From contig NZ_JAFBCA010000001.1 of the NCBI RefSeq assembly GCF_016907475.1, positions 2,976,001 to 3,040,000 of the forward strand: DNA of 64,000 nucleotides. Direction: 5' to 3'. The notes under the pieces were generated by a model that worked only from the letters and a program-made list of their open reading frames with translations, was not told where the DNA came from and made no database searches. Shown here one piece after another: positions 1 to 8,084 of the stretch. The position numbers and the translations under genes were made by a program. Source of the stretch: Nocardioides cavernae (GTDB taxonomy: Bacteria > Actinomycetota > Actinomycetes > Propionibacteriales > Nocardioidaceae). Numbering within the stretch: the stretch's first letter is position 1; each line of letters begins with the position of its first letter.

Positions 1-627
1 GGCACGGTCGTCGAGGTGCTCTTCAACCCCACCGAGTACAGCGTCGAGCACTCCGCCAGCTTCGGGCAGACCGCTCCGCCCGGCCTCGACAACCCCATCA
101 CCCAGTTCGTCAACGGGAACGCGCAGGTCCTCACCATGGACCTGCTGTTCGACACCTACACCGACGGCGGCGGCGAGGACGTGTCGGAGCGGACCCGCCA
201 GCTCACGGACCTGGTCCACATCGACGGCGACCTCCATGCACCGCCGACCGTCCGGTTCTCGTGGGGCGTGTTCCTCTTCGACGCCGTCATCGAGAAGGTG
301 AGCCAGAGGTTCACAATGTTCCTCGCCGACGGCACACCGGTGCGCGCGACGCTCTCGGTCACGTTCACCCAGTACCGGACGATCCAGGAGCAGCTGGAGC
401 AGCCTCGGCGCAACTCGGCCGACAAGACCAAGCGTCGGGTGGTCGAGGGGCCGGACAGCCTGTGGCTGCTCGCCGACCGCGAGTACGGCGACGTGGCCCA
501 CTGGCGCACGATCGCCCGGGCCAACCGGATCGACGACCCCCGCCGGGTGGCGGCGGGCACCGTCCTGGTGCTCCCGCCCCTTGACGACGAGACGGTGGAG
601 GTGCGGCGTGGCAGCCAAGGCGCTTGA
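1..627 (+). CDS. eCIS LysM-domain tube/baseplate protein (5' partial)
   Basis: This is the C-terminal part of an Afp7/gp53-like protein that links the inner tube to the baseplate in contractile injection systems. The reading frame is open to base 1 (GTVVEVLFNPTEY...), so the true start is upstream and the GTG at 16 is internal. The N-terminal part, with the LFNPTEYS motif, fits the CIS tube-protein family. The last ~50 residues (SLWLLADREYGD, W..IA.AN.ID, GTVLVLPP) form a LysM fold, which in this family docks on the hub rather than on peptidoglycan. It overlaps the next gene by 20 nt and heads the visible part of a tight plus-strand baseplate operon. The family call is strong; the missing N-terminus is the only uncertainty. 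Confidence 0.85.
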   Translation, partial: GTVVEVLFNPTEYSVEHSASFGQTAPPGLDNPITQFVNGNAQVLTMDLLFDTYTDGGGEDVSERTRQLTDLVHIDGDLHAPPTVRFSWGVFLFDAVIEKVSQRFTMFLADGTPVRATLSVTFTQYRTIQEQLEQPRRNSADKTKRRVVEGPDSLWLLADREYGDVAHWRTIARANRIDDPRRVAAGTVLVLPPLDDETVEVRRGSQGA

Positions 628-1720
628 CGAGCTGGCGCGGGAGCACGCGGACTTCTACGTGCCGACCTTCACCGTGACGGTGGGGGAGCGCGACGTCGTA
701 CGCGACCTGTTCCTCACCGTGTCCAACGTGCAGCTGGACCTGAAGGAGCGCACGCCGGGCCAGTTCTCCTTCACCGTCGCCAACGCGTTCGACCTCGAGC
801 GCCGCGAGTTCGAGGCCATGCGCGGCGACCGGCCGATCGACCTGTTCGAGCTCTTCGCGTTCGGCAGCCCGGTGCGGGTACGTCTTGGCTACGGCACCGG
901 CCCGGCAGTCGAGCTCTCGGGCCTGGTGACCGAGCTCTCGACGAGCTTCTCGTCCGGAGGGACGCCGGAGCTGACGATCAAGGGCTTCGACGCGCTGTAC
1001 CCGCTGACGATCGGGAAGAGCACGAGGAACTGGGAGGGCCGGCGCGACAGCGACGCCGTCACCGACGTCGCCAGGGGCCGGGGGGTCACGGCCGATCCCG
1101 AGCGCACGGAACCGGTCCGGCCGCGGATCGACCAGAGCCAGCAGACGGACATGGCGTTCATCGAATTCCTGGCCGAGCGCAACCAGGCAACCTTCTACAT
1201 GCGCGGGGACCAGCTCTACTTCGGTCGTCGGCACAACCAGGACAGCGCCGTCGTGTCGCTCTCGTGGGGCTTCGGACTCGTCTCGTTCGCCCCCGAGGCC
1301 AATCTCGCCCGTCAGGTCACCGAGGTCCAGGTGCACGGCAGGTCGGCCACCGAGGGGAAGGAGATCGTGGGCACCGCGAAGCGCGGCGACGAGACAGGTC
1401 GCGACACCCGGGCGTCGAGCGGCAGCGAGCGGGTCGTCAACGCGCTCTCGTCCTCGCCGATCCTGAGCGTCCGGGCTCCCGTCCACACCCAGGCCGAGGC
1501 GGACGAGCGCGCCAAGGCGATCCTCGACGAGCGCGCCCAGGACTTCGTCACCGGAAGCGGCGAGTGCATCGGCCTGCCCGAGATCGTCCCCGACGTGAAC
1601 ATCGAGCTCGGCGGGATGGGCCGGGGCTTCAGCAAGACGTACTGGGTGTCCGAGGCCACCCACAAGCTCGACAGCGGCGGCTACAGCACGTCGTTCAAGG
1701 TGCAGGAGACGACGGTGTGA
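608..1720 (+). CDS. eCIS hub protein, phage late-control D / gp27-like
   Basis: A 370-aa protein resembling phage late-control protein D, the gp27-like half of VgrG that forms the trimeric hub under the spike. Typical features are a beta-rich first half (FTVTVGERDVVRDLFLTVSNVQ, LSGLVTELSTSF, ELTIKGFDALYPL) and a second half with the D-family pattern of acidic repeats and a C-terminal YWVSEATHKL block. I chose the GTG at 608 because GGAGG ends 6 nt upstream; an in-frame TTG at 581 would lie inside the LysM gene without a ribosome site. Its stop overlaps the next start (GTGATG). In Afp/PVC loci this module is usually fused to the gp5-like spike (Afp8); here it is separate. Confidence 0.85.
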   Translation: MAAKALDELAREHADFYVPTFTVTVGERDVVRDLFLTVSNVQLDLKERTPGQFSFTVANAFDLERREFEAMRGDRPIDLFELFAFGSPVRVRLGYGTGPAVELSGLVTELSTSFSSGGTPELTIKGFDALYPLTIGKSTRNWEGRRDSDAVTDVARGRGVTADPERTEPVRPRIDQSQQTDMAFIEFLAERNQATFYMRGDQLYFGRRHNQDSAVVSLSWGFGLVSFAPEANLARQVTEVQVHGRSATEGKEIVGTAKRGDETGRDTRASSGSERVVNALSSSPILSVRAPVHTQAEADERAKAILDERAQDFVTGSGECIGLPEIVPDVNIELGGMGRGFSKTYWVSEATHKLDSGGYSTSFKVQETTV

Positions 1721-2358
1721 TGGACGGCATCTTCGGCGCCACCGACCAGACCGAGCGCGAGGCCGACGGCTACCTCAGCGGACCGATGGCGGGGGTGGTG
1801 ACCGACAACCGTGACCCGGACGGGCTGGCCCGGGTGCGGGTGCGTCTGCCGTGGTACGAGGACGGGTCCACCAGCTACTGGGCCCGGCTGGCGGTGCCGA
1901 TGGGCGGTGACGCTCGGGGCACCTACTTCCTCCCCGAGGTCGACGACGAGGTGCTCGTCATCGCGGAGGCGGGCGACCCGTCACACCTGTACGTGATCGG
2001 CTCGCTGTGGAACGGCAGGGCGAAGCCGCCGGCGTCAAACGATGACGGCAAGAACAACGAGCGCCTGATCCACAGCCGATCGGGGCACCGGCTGCGCTTC
2101 GTCGACGACGAGGCGGCACCGGAGATCGACCTGGAGCTGAAGGACGGCGCCCACATCCGGCTCGACAAGGACGGTGTCCTCATCGACGCGGGCAACGGCA
2201 ACTCCATCTCGATCGGTTCCTCGGGAACGGTCGAGATCACCGCCGCGCAGAAGCTGGCCCTCAAGGCGTCGACGGTCTCAGTCGGCGCCGACGCGTCGGC
2301 GGAGGTCAAGGCGACCGGCACGCTCACGCTCAAGGGCGCGACGGTCCAGATCAACTAG
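1720..2358 (+). CDS. eCIS spike protein, gp5/baseplate-assembly V-like (OB fold)
   Basis: A 212-aa protein matching the phage baseplate assembly protein V/gp5 OB-fold family, the puncturing spike. The sequence GVVTDNRDPDGLARVRVRL, YWARLAVPMGG and FLPEVDDEVLVIAEAGDPSHLYVIGSLWNG is the canonical OB-fold block (about residues 20-105). It is followed by a repetitive beta region (about 120-210) that should form the triple-stranded spike helix. The start ATG overlaps the hub stop by one base, so the two are probably made in equal amounts and assemble together. The longer in-frame extension from 1264 lies inside the hub gene and is rejected. Confidence 0.88.
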   Translation: MDGIFGATDQTEREADGYLSGPMAGVVTDNRDPDGLARVRVRLPWYEDGSTSYWARLAVPMGGDARGTYFLPEVDDEVLVIAEAGDPSHLYVIGSLWNGRAKPPASNDDGKNNERLIHSRSGHRLRFVDDEAAPEIDLELKDGAHIRLDKDGVLIDAGNGNSISIGSSGTVEITAAQKLALKASTVSVGADASAEVKATGTLTLKGATVQIN

Positions 2359-2368
2359 GAGGGGAACG

Positions 2369-2665
2369 ATGGGACAGCCAGCGGCACGTGTCGGCGACCA
2401 GACCAGTCACGGCACGCCGTTGGGACCGGGGCCGGGTTCGGCGACGGTGCTCATCGGCGGCATGCCGGCGTGGCGGGCAGGGTCGGACACCCACACGTGC
2501 CCGCTCTCCGACGGACCCAAGCCCCACGTCGGTGGTGTGGTGGCGATGGGGAGCGTCACCGTGCTCATCGGTGGCCTCCCAGCGGCCCGGCAGGGCGACC
2601 AGGTGGTCGAGGCGAGCGTGCCGAACCTGATCGCGGCGGGCGCTCCGACGGTGCTGATCGGTTAG
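2369..2665 (+). CDS. PAAR-domain spike tip protein
   Basis: A 98-aa PAAR-repeat protein expected to cap the spike and bind a metal at the tip. The family hallmarks are visible: PAARVGDQTSHGTPL at the start, two TVLIGGxPA blocks (about residues 32 and 69) and a central DTHTCPL segment carrying His and Cys ligands. The ATG follows an AGGAGGGG ribosome site 5 nt upstream, which overlaps the stop region of the spike gene. PAAR proteins are found in T6SS as well as eCIS; the neighbours here (gp25, large J proteins, no Tss membrane-complex genes) point to eCIS. Confidence 0.92.
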   Translation: MGQPAARVGDQTSHGTPLGPGPGSATVLIGGMPAWRAGSDTHTCPLSDGPKPHVGGVVAMGSVTVLIGGLPAARQGDQVVEASVPNLIAAGAPTVLIG

Positions 2666-2667
2666 CC

Positions 2668-3069
2668 ATGGCCGACCTGTCGTCGTACGACTTCCGCGGG
2701 ACCGGGTGGGCCTTCCCGGTCACGATCGGCGCGGGCGCGATCGCCGCGGTCACCGGGGACGAGGACGTCCGTCAGTCGATCCAGCTGATCCTCGCGACGG
2801 CCAAGGGTGAGCGGGTCATGCGACCGGACTTCGGGTGCGGCATCCACGACCTGGTGTTCGCCGCGGTCAGCACGCAGCTGGTCACCCGGCTCCGACGAGA
2901 GGTGGAGGACGCACTGCGGACCTACGAGGCCCGGATCGAGGTCCTGCGCGTCGCCGTCGGGACCCGGGACCTGGACGTCGGCCGGCTGGACGTCGAGATC
3001 GACTACCGCGTGCGGGCGACCAACCAGACCGGCAACTACGTCTACCCCTTCTACTTCCGGGAGGCGTGA
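2668..3069 (+). CDS. gp25-like baseplate wedge protein
   Basis: A 133-aa GPW/gp25-family protein (Afp9 equivalent). Diagnostic features are FRGTGWAFPV near the N-terminus, the block VRQSIQLILATAKGERVMRPDFGCGIHDLVF (given here in overlapping description: QSIQLIL, then GERVMRPDFGCGI) and a C-terminal VEIDYRV strand. In contractile machines gp25 nucleates sheath polymerisation on the baseplate wedge. The ATG is 2 nt after the PAAR stop and the next gene starts 5 nt after this stop, so it belongs to the same transcript. Confidence 0.92.
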   Translation: MADLSSYDFRGTGWAFPVTIGAGAIAAVTGDEDVRQSIQLILATAKGERVMRPDFGCGIHDLVFAAVSTQLVTRLRREVEDALRTYEARIEVLRVAVGTRDLDVGRLDVEIDYRVRATNQTGNYVYPFYFREA

Positions 3070-3074
3070 GGACG

Positions 3075-6000
3075 ATGGCCAGGTCACTGCCGGGCACGGA
3101 CCCACGACGGGCCGGGCGCCTGCGCGCCGAGCTCGACCGGGTGGGGGCGGCCACCAATCCCGGGTGGGAGGTCGCGACGGCGCCGGACTCGTTCGGGCGT
3201 GCCCTGCTCGAGATCGCGGCAGCCCTCGCCGAGGTCGCGACAACCCAGCTCGACCGGACCGCCGAGCGGGATGCCCTGGCCTTCGTCGACACGCTGGACA
3301 TCCCGCCTCCGTCACCGCAGGCCGCCACCGCCACCGTGATCCTCGCTCCTGAGGAGTCGCGAACCGCGTCGACGCACGTCCCCGCTCGTACGCAGGTCGG
3401 CGTGACCGTCGGCGACGAGGAGGTCGTCTTCGAGACAGTGCGGGCCCTGCAGGCCAGCCCGGTCCGGATCACCGAAGTGGTCGCGGTGGACCCCGGCGCC
3501 GACCACCTCGAGCGGGCGCCCGGCCGGGTCGTCTCCACGGAGCCGCCTCCCGCACCCGTCGCGGTCCACCAGGTGGTGACCGCTGCCTCGGCGGGCAGCA
3601 CCGTGCTGCAGGTCGCCCCGGCGATCGGGCTCGAGCCCGGCGACCAGGTCCGCATCCTCCAGTCCGCCTACCGCGTCGCCGGCGTGGACCGCGACCTGGT
3701 GACGCTGCGCGACCCGTTGGAGTCCGCGCTGCCGGCGGGGACCCCGCTCGCTCGCATCGAGGCACTGGAGATCTTCACCCTGCGGAACCTCCAGGAGCAC
3801 GCGGTGTACGTCGGTCACAGCTCGCTGCTGAACCTCGAGCAACCGGCCCGCATCGAGCTCGTGCTCACGCCGGCCGGCCTCGCCCGGCGACTGGCCGGGC
3901 TCGACCTCCGGTACGCGATGTGGGGGACCCTGAAGGGCGGAGACGCGCCGGACTGGCACGCCCTCGAGCTGGTCGGGGGTTCGGTCACCACGCTCACCCT
4001 CCGCAAGCGCTGGACGGGAACCGTGGAGAAGGTCGCCGTCGAGGGCCGGAAGAACCGCTGGCTCCGGATCGTGCACCCGGTGCCGATCACGACGGTCGAC
4101 GTCACGGCCCTCGTCGACCACGTTGCGCTTAAGGTCGCGTCCGATACGCTGCCAGGGCCTGCGGCGCCGTCGACGCCCGTCGGCAGCACCACCATCACCC
4201 ACGCCTTCCACAATGCCGCGCCGCTGGCCGTGACCGGCCGGTTCCTGCCGTTCGGACCGACGCCTACCCGCTTCGACATCTTCTCGCTCGCCGCGCCGGA
4301 GGCCCTCTCCAAGCCGGGTGCCCGCGTCGACCTGGAGGTGCGTCTGGCAGACGCCTCCCTGCTCACGCTCGTGGCGCCGCTGAACCGGCCGGTCGGCACG
4401 TCGGACACGACCGCGTACGGGATCGGCGCCAACGGCCTGCCCTACTCCCTCATGATCTCGGTCACGTCCGACGTGCGCTGGCGCGTGCTGCCCACCCCGG
4501 TGAACGCCGAGGGCGTGCCGGTGCTGCTCGACGGCGCGGCCGGGCTGCTCGCCGCGAGCGTCGGCACCTCGTTCGTGTCGTTCGTCGTGGACGTCCTCGT
4601 GGCCCGTGATCGCGACGGCCAGCTCTGGTACACCGGCATCGTCGGGCAGTTCACCGGCGCGTGGCAGCAGCTCCCCGCCGACGTCGAGACCCCCGTCCGC
4701 GACCTGGTGCTGGTGCCCACCGTCGGCGCAGGTGGCTCGAGCTCCGTCGGCCTCCTGCGGGTGGACGGCGGCCAGCTCCAGGTTCTCCCGATCGGGGCCG
4801 GCGGACCCGCACCCTCCTGGGAGACCGTGACGACCTCGGGCACCGGCCCGGACCTCGACCAGGCGATCGCGCTGGTCCCCGTACGACGGGCGCCCGGGCA
4901 GGGTGGGACCACCACCGACGTCGTCCTGGCCGCCGAGGACGGGACTGTGTGGTTCGGGCGGGTCGGACCGGTGCCCGCGGGCCTCGGGGCCACCTGGAGC
5001 CGGCTGCGCGCTGCGGGCGCCCGTGCCGACGTACGCCCCGCCGCCACCCACGTGCGCCTTCCGGACGGCCACACCCACCTCTGGGTGGCGTGGGCCGACG
5101 CCGACGACGGGATCGGTGGCTGGTGGGGAGCGACCGACGGAACCGGTGGCCATGTCCGCGACGCCGCGAGTCCGGGGTTCTCCGCCGCGTCGGGGAGCTC
5201 CGTGCAGGTCGGCACCCAGCCGTGGGAGCCGTCCACGACGCAGCCGCCCACCACCGCCGTGGCACGCGACAACCAGGGCCACCGCTCGGTGCTCGTCTGG
5301 TTCGACGAGGGGGCGGCGGACACCTCGACGCTGCCACGGGACACGACCGATCTGCCGCCCACCGACCTGCTGATCGTCGAACCGCCGGCGGGACAGGCAG
5401 CGGCGAGACCGCTCCTGGTCCTCCCCGCGACCGGTGAGGCCCTGGTCGCGGCCACCGTGGACCAGCTCCCGGACAAGGAGGTGACCACGGTGCTCCACGA
5501 CGGGCTGGTCATCCGCAGCGAGCCCGACCCCTCCCACTACGTCGAGCTCGTCGGGGGCCAGGCACCCGGGACCAAGAAGCTCGAGGCGGCCCGGATCACC
5601 CACGCCGACGATCGCGTCTACGAGGTCCCGGGCGGCCTCCGCGGGGCCCAGCAGTACCGGTTCCTCCAGCGCGTGGACTCCGCCGTCAAGGACCTCGACG
5701 GCACGGCCCGGAACAGCCCGCAGCTGCAGCTGGACGACACCGACCAGACCACCCAGGTGGACCACTGGCTGGTCGTCGGCGACAGCGCATTCCACGTCAT
5801 CACGATCGTCGATCTCACGGGCCCCGTGCGCCGGGTCGCGACCCTCGACCGTCCGCTGCCGGGCGTCACGACCAACGCCCACGCGACCTACACGCCGACC
5901 AAGAAGCTCGGCGCGTTCGCGTCCGTGGAGCCGGCTGACATCCGGACGCTGGTGCAGGTGAGTCCCGCCGTCGCCGCGGGCGATGTCGTCCGGTTCGCCG

Positions 6001-8084
6001 ACGGCGATCCCCGCCGGCGCGTCGTGGCCGCCGACTCGCTGAGGTCGAACGGTCTCTGGTGGCGGCTGGGACAGGCGTGGACGACGACGCCCAGCACGAC
6101 GGCAGCGGAGGTGCTCGGCGACCCGACCGTGGGGGAGTGGACGGTGCGGGCGCTCGAGCGCGGTTACGACAACCCGGAGCTGTCGTGGGAGGTCTTCGAC
6201 GGCGACGGGTGGCGCCTGCTCGAGAGCGGATTCGTCGACGGGACCCGGCAGCTGGCGACGAGTGGAACGATCTCGTTCCGGGTGCCGGCCACTCTGGCGG
6301 CCACCGAGATCGGGGGACGGGAGGACCTCTGGATCCGGGCCCGGCTGGTGGGCGGCGACTACGGGCGACCGAAGTACGTCGTCACGTCGACGACGGTCGG
6401 GACCACCGTGACCCAGTCGACGAGCATCGAGACGAGCGACCTGCACCCACCGGAGATCGAGTCGATCGAGGCGAGGTTCGAACTCGACGGCGAGACGGCG
6501 CCGGAGGGCGTCCTGGTCGTCGACAACCTGGCCGCACTCGACCAGACCGGGGCCAGCGCTGCCGACCAGGCGCGCTTCCGCTTGTTCGCGGGCGCCCGTG
6601 CCATCGACGCCGGAGTCGACGGTCCGGCGATCTACGTCGGTCTGAGCCGACAGCCGGTGAGTCCGTTGGTGCTCCTCGCGGTGGCCGACGACCAGCCCGT
6701 CCCGGGGACCCTCGCGGTGGACGCGTTGACCGCTGGTGGATGGCGACGCGCCACCGTTGACGACGAGACCGACGCGCTCCGTCGGACCGGCCTGGTCCAG
6801 GTGTTCCTGTCGGCGCCGCTCGCCCGGGCGACGCGTTTCGGGCGGGACGGCTTCTGGCTGCGGCTCCGACCGGCGACCGAGGCGGAGGGCGTGGATTCCG
6901 GCGCGTGGCGGCCGGTGGTGCGCGGCCTGTTCGTGAACGGCGTACCGGCCACGCAGGCGAGGACCGTCGTGCAGGAGATCCTCGGCTCCAGCCTGGGCGA
7001 GCCCTCGCTCGTCCTCGAGCTCGCCGAGATCCCGGTCCTGCCGGAGACGGTCGAGCTCCGGGTGCGCGAGGAGCTGAGCGAGGACGAGCGGGAGGTGCTC
7101 GAGGAGGAGCGACGCCGCTCGGTCCGGATCAGCGGCCGCCCGGCCGAGGCACCGCCGGTCGTCGCAACAGTGCCGGGTGTCGACGGCGCCTGGGTGCTCT
7201 GGCGCCGCGTCGACTCCTTCATCGACACCGACGGCGACGCCCGTGTGTACCGGCTCGATCCGGGGACCGGGCGGGTGACCTTCGGCGACGGACGGCAGGG
7301 AAAGGTCCCGCCTGCGGGGAGCGACGCCGTCCGCGCCTTCCGCTACCAGCAAGGCGGGGGAGCAGGCGGCAACGCGCCCGCGTGGAGCGATGTGGCGGTG
7401 AAGTCGGCGCTGGAGGGCATCGAGTCGGCGGTGCTGCCGGTGGACGCGGCCGGGGGAGTCGACAGCCCGAGTCCGGTCGCGCTCCTGCACACCGCGCCGG
7501 CACGCCTGCGTACCGCGGGCCGGGTCGTCTCGGCTGCCGACTACGAGTCTCAGGCCGTCGCGGCCGCTGCACAGGTCGTCCGGGCCCGGTGCACCCCGCC
7601 CACGCGTCCCGGTGACCCGATCCGGGTGGTGATCGCCGTCCGCGACGGCACCCGTCGCCCGGTGCCTTCGCTCGCCCTCCGGAGTGCCGTGGCGCGGAGG
7701 CTGCGTTCCGCCGGGTGGGGCGGCCTGCCCGCTCGCCGGCTCGTCGTAGAGCCGCCGGCGTACGTCGCCGTCAAGGTGACCGCGAGATTGCGGGCCTCGG
7801 CCGCGCTCGCCGCCCAGGTCGAGCAGGCCGCCACGGACGCACTCGTCGGGCTGCTGCATCCCACGGACGGGGGACCTGACGGCAGCGGTTGGCCGTTCGG
7901 GCGCCGCCTGTGGGAGAGCGACGTGCTGCGGACCCTCGGCACGGTCGACGGGATCGAGCGGGTGGACGGCGTCGAGGTCAGCCGCGTCGACGGGCGCGCT
8001 CTCGCCGACATGCCGGCCGATGGTCTGATCTGGGCTGCGGCGGAGGACGTGGACGTCCAGGTCGAGGTGGTGGTCGACCCATGA
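3075..8084 (+). CDS. Very large baseplate J-like wedge protein (Afp11-type)
   Basis: A 1669-aa putative baseplate assembly protein. The N-terminus (GRLRAELDRVGAATNPGW, then TAERDALAFVDTLDIPPPSP) and the C-terminal half are typical baseplate-J/Afp11. In the C-terminal half I see YRLDPGTGRVTFGDGRQGKVPP around residue 1390, VVSAADYESQAVAAA around 1485 and a J-like VKVTARLRASAALAAQVEQ block near 1560. Between about residues 420 and 900 there is a long insertion of repeated Trp-containing beta blades (QLWYTGIVGQF, TVWFGRVGP, LWVAWADADDG) that looks like a propeller. The family member is therefore much longer than a minimal J protein. The ATG is chosen for position and GAGGACG upstream; the 4-nt overlap with the next gene suggests coupling. 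Confidence 0.85.
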   Translation: MARSLPGTDPRRAGRLRAELDRVGAATNPGWEVATAPDSFGRALLEIAAALAEVATTQLDRTAERDALAFVDTLDIPPPSPQAATATVILAPEESRTASTHVPARTQVGVTVGDEEVVFETVRALQASPVRITEVVAVDPGADHLERAPGRVVSTEPPPAPVAVHQVVTAASAGSTVLQVAPAIGLEPGDQVRILQSAYRVAGVDRDLVTLRDPLESALPAGTPLARIEALEIFTLRNLQEHAVYVGHSSLLNLEQPARIELVLTPAGLARRLAGLDLRYAMWGTLKGGDAPDWHALELVGGSVTTLTLRKRWTGTVEKVAVEGRKNRWLRIVHPVPITTVDVTALVDHVALKVASDTLPGPAAPSTPVGSTTITHAFHNAAPLAVTGRFLPFGPTPTRFDIFSLAAPEALSKPGARVDLEVRLADASLLTLVAPLNRPVGTSDTTAYGIGANGLPYSLMISVTSDVRWRVLPTPVNAEGVPVLLDGAAGLLAASVGTSFVSFVVDVLVARDRDGQLWYTGIVGQFTGAWQQLPADVETPVRDLVLVPTVGAGGSSSVGLLRVDGGQLQVLPIGAGGPAPSWETVTTSGTGPDLDQAIALVPVRRAPGQGGTTTDVVLAAEDGTVWFGRVGPVPAGLGATWSRLRAAGARADVRPAATHVRLPDGHTHLWVAWADADDGIGGWWGATDGTGGHVRDAASPGFSAASGSSVQVGTQPWEPSTTQPPTTAVARDNQGHRSVLVWFDEGAADTSTLPRDTTDLPPTDLLIVEPPAGQAAARPLLVLPATGEALVAATVDQLPDKEVTTVLHDGLVIRSEPDPSHYVELVGGQAPGTKKLEAARITHADDRVYEVPGGLRGAQQYRFLQRVDSAVKDLDGTARNSPQLQLDDTDQTTQVDHWLVVGDSAFHVITIVDLTGPVRRVATLDRPLPGVTTNAHATYTPTKKLGAFASVEPADIRTLVQVSPAVAAGDVVRFADGDPRRRVVAADSLRSNGLWWRLGQAWTTTPSTTAAEVLGDPTVGEWTVRALERGYDNPELSWEVFDGDGWRLLESGFVDGTRQLATSGTISFRVPATLAATEIGGREDLWIRARLVGGDYGRPKYVVTSTTVGTTVTQSTSIETSDLHPPEIESIEARFELDGETAPEGVLVVDNLAALDQTGASAADQARFRLFAGARAIDAGVDGPAIYVGLSRQPVSPLVLLAVADDQPVPGTLAVDALTAGGWRRATVDDETDALRRTGLVQVFLSAPLARATRFGRDGFWLRLRPATEAEGVDSGAWRPVVRGLFVNGVPATQARTVVQEILGSSLGEPSLVLELAEIPVLPETVELRVREELSEDEREVLEEERRRSVRISGRPAEAPPVVATVPGVDGAWVLWRRVDSFIDTDGDARVYRLDPGTGRVTFGDGRQGKVPPAGSDAVRAFRYQQGGGAGGNAPAWSDVAVKSALEGIESAVLPVDAAGGVDSPSPVALLHTAPARLRTAGRVVSAADYESQAVAAAAQVVRARCTPPTRPGDPIRVVIAVRDGTRRPVPSLALRSAVARRLRSAGWGGLPARRLVVEPPAYVAVKVTARLRASAALAAQVEQAATDALVGLLHPTDGGPDGSGWPFGRRLWESDVLRTLGTVDGIERVDGVEVSRVDGRALADMPADGLIWAAAEDVDVQVEVVVDP

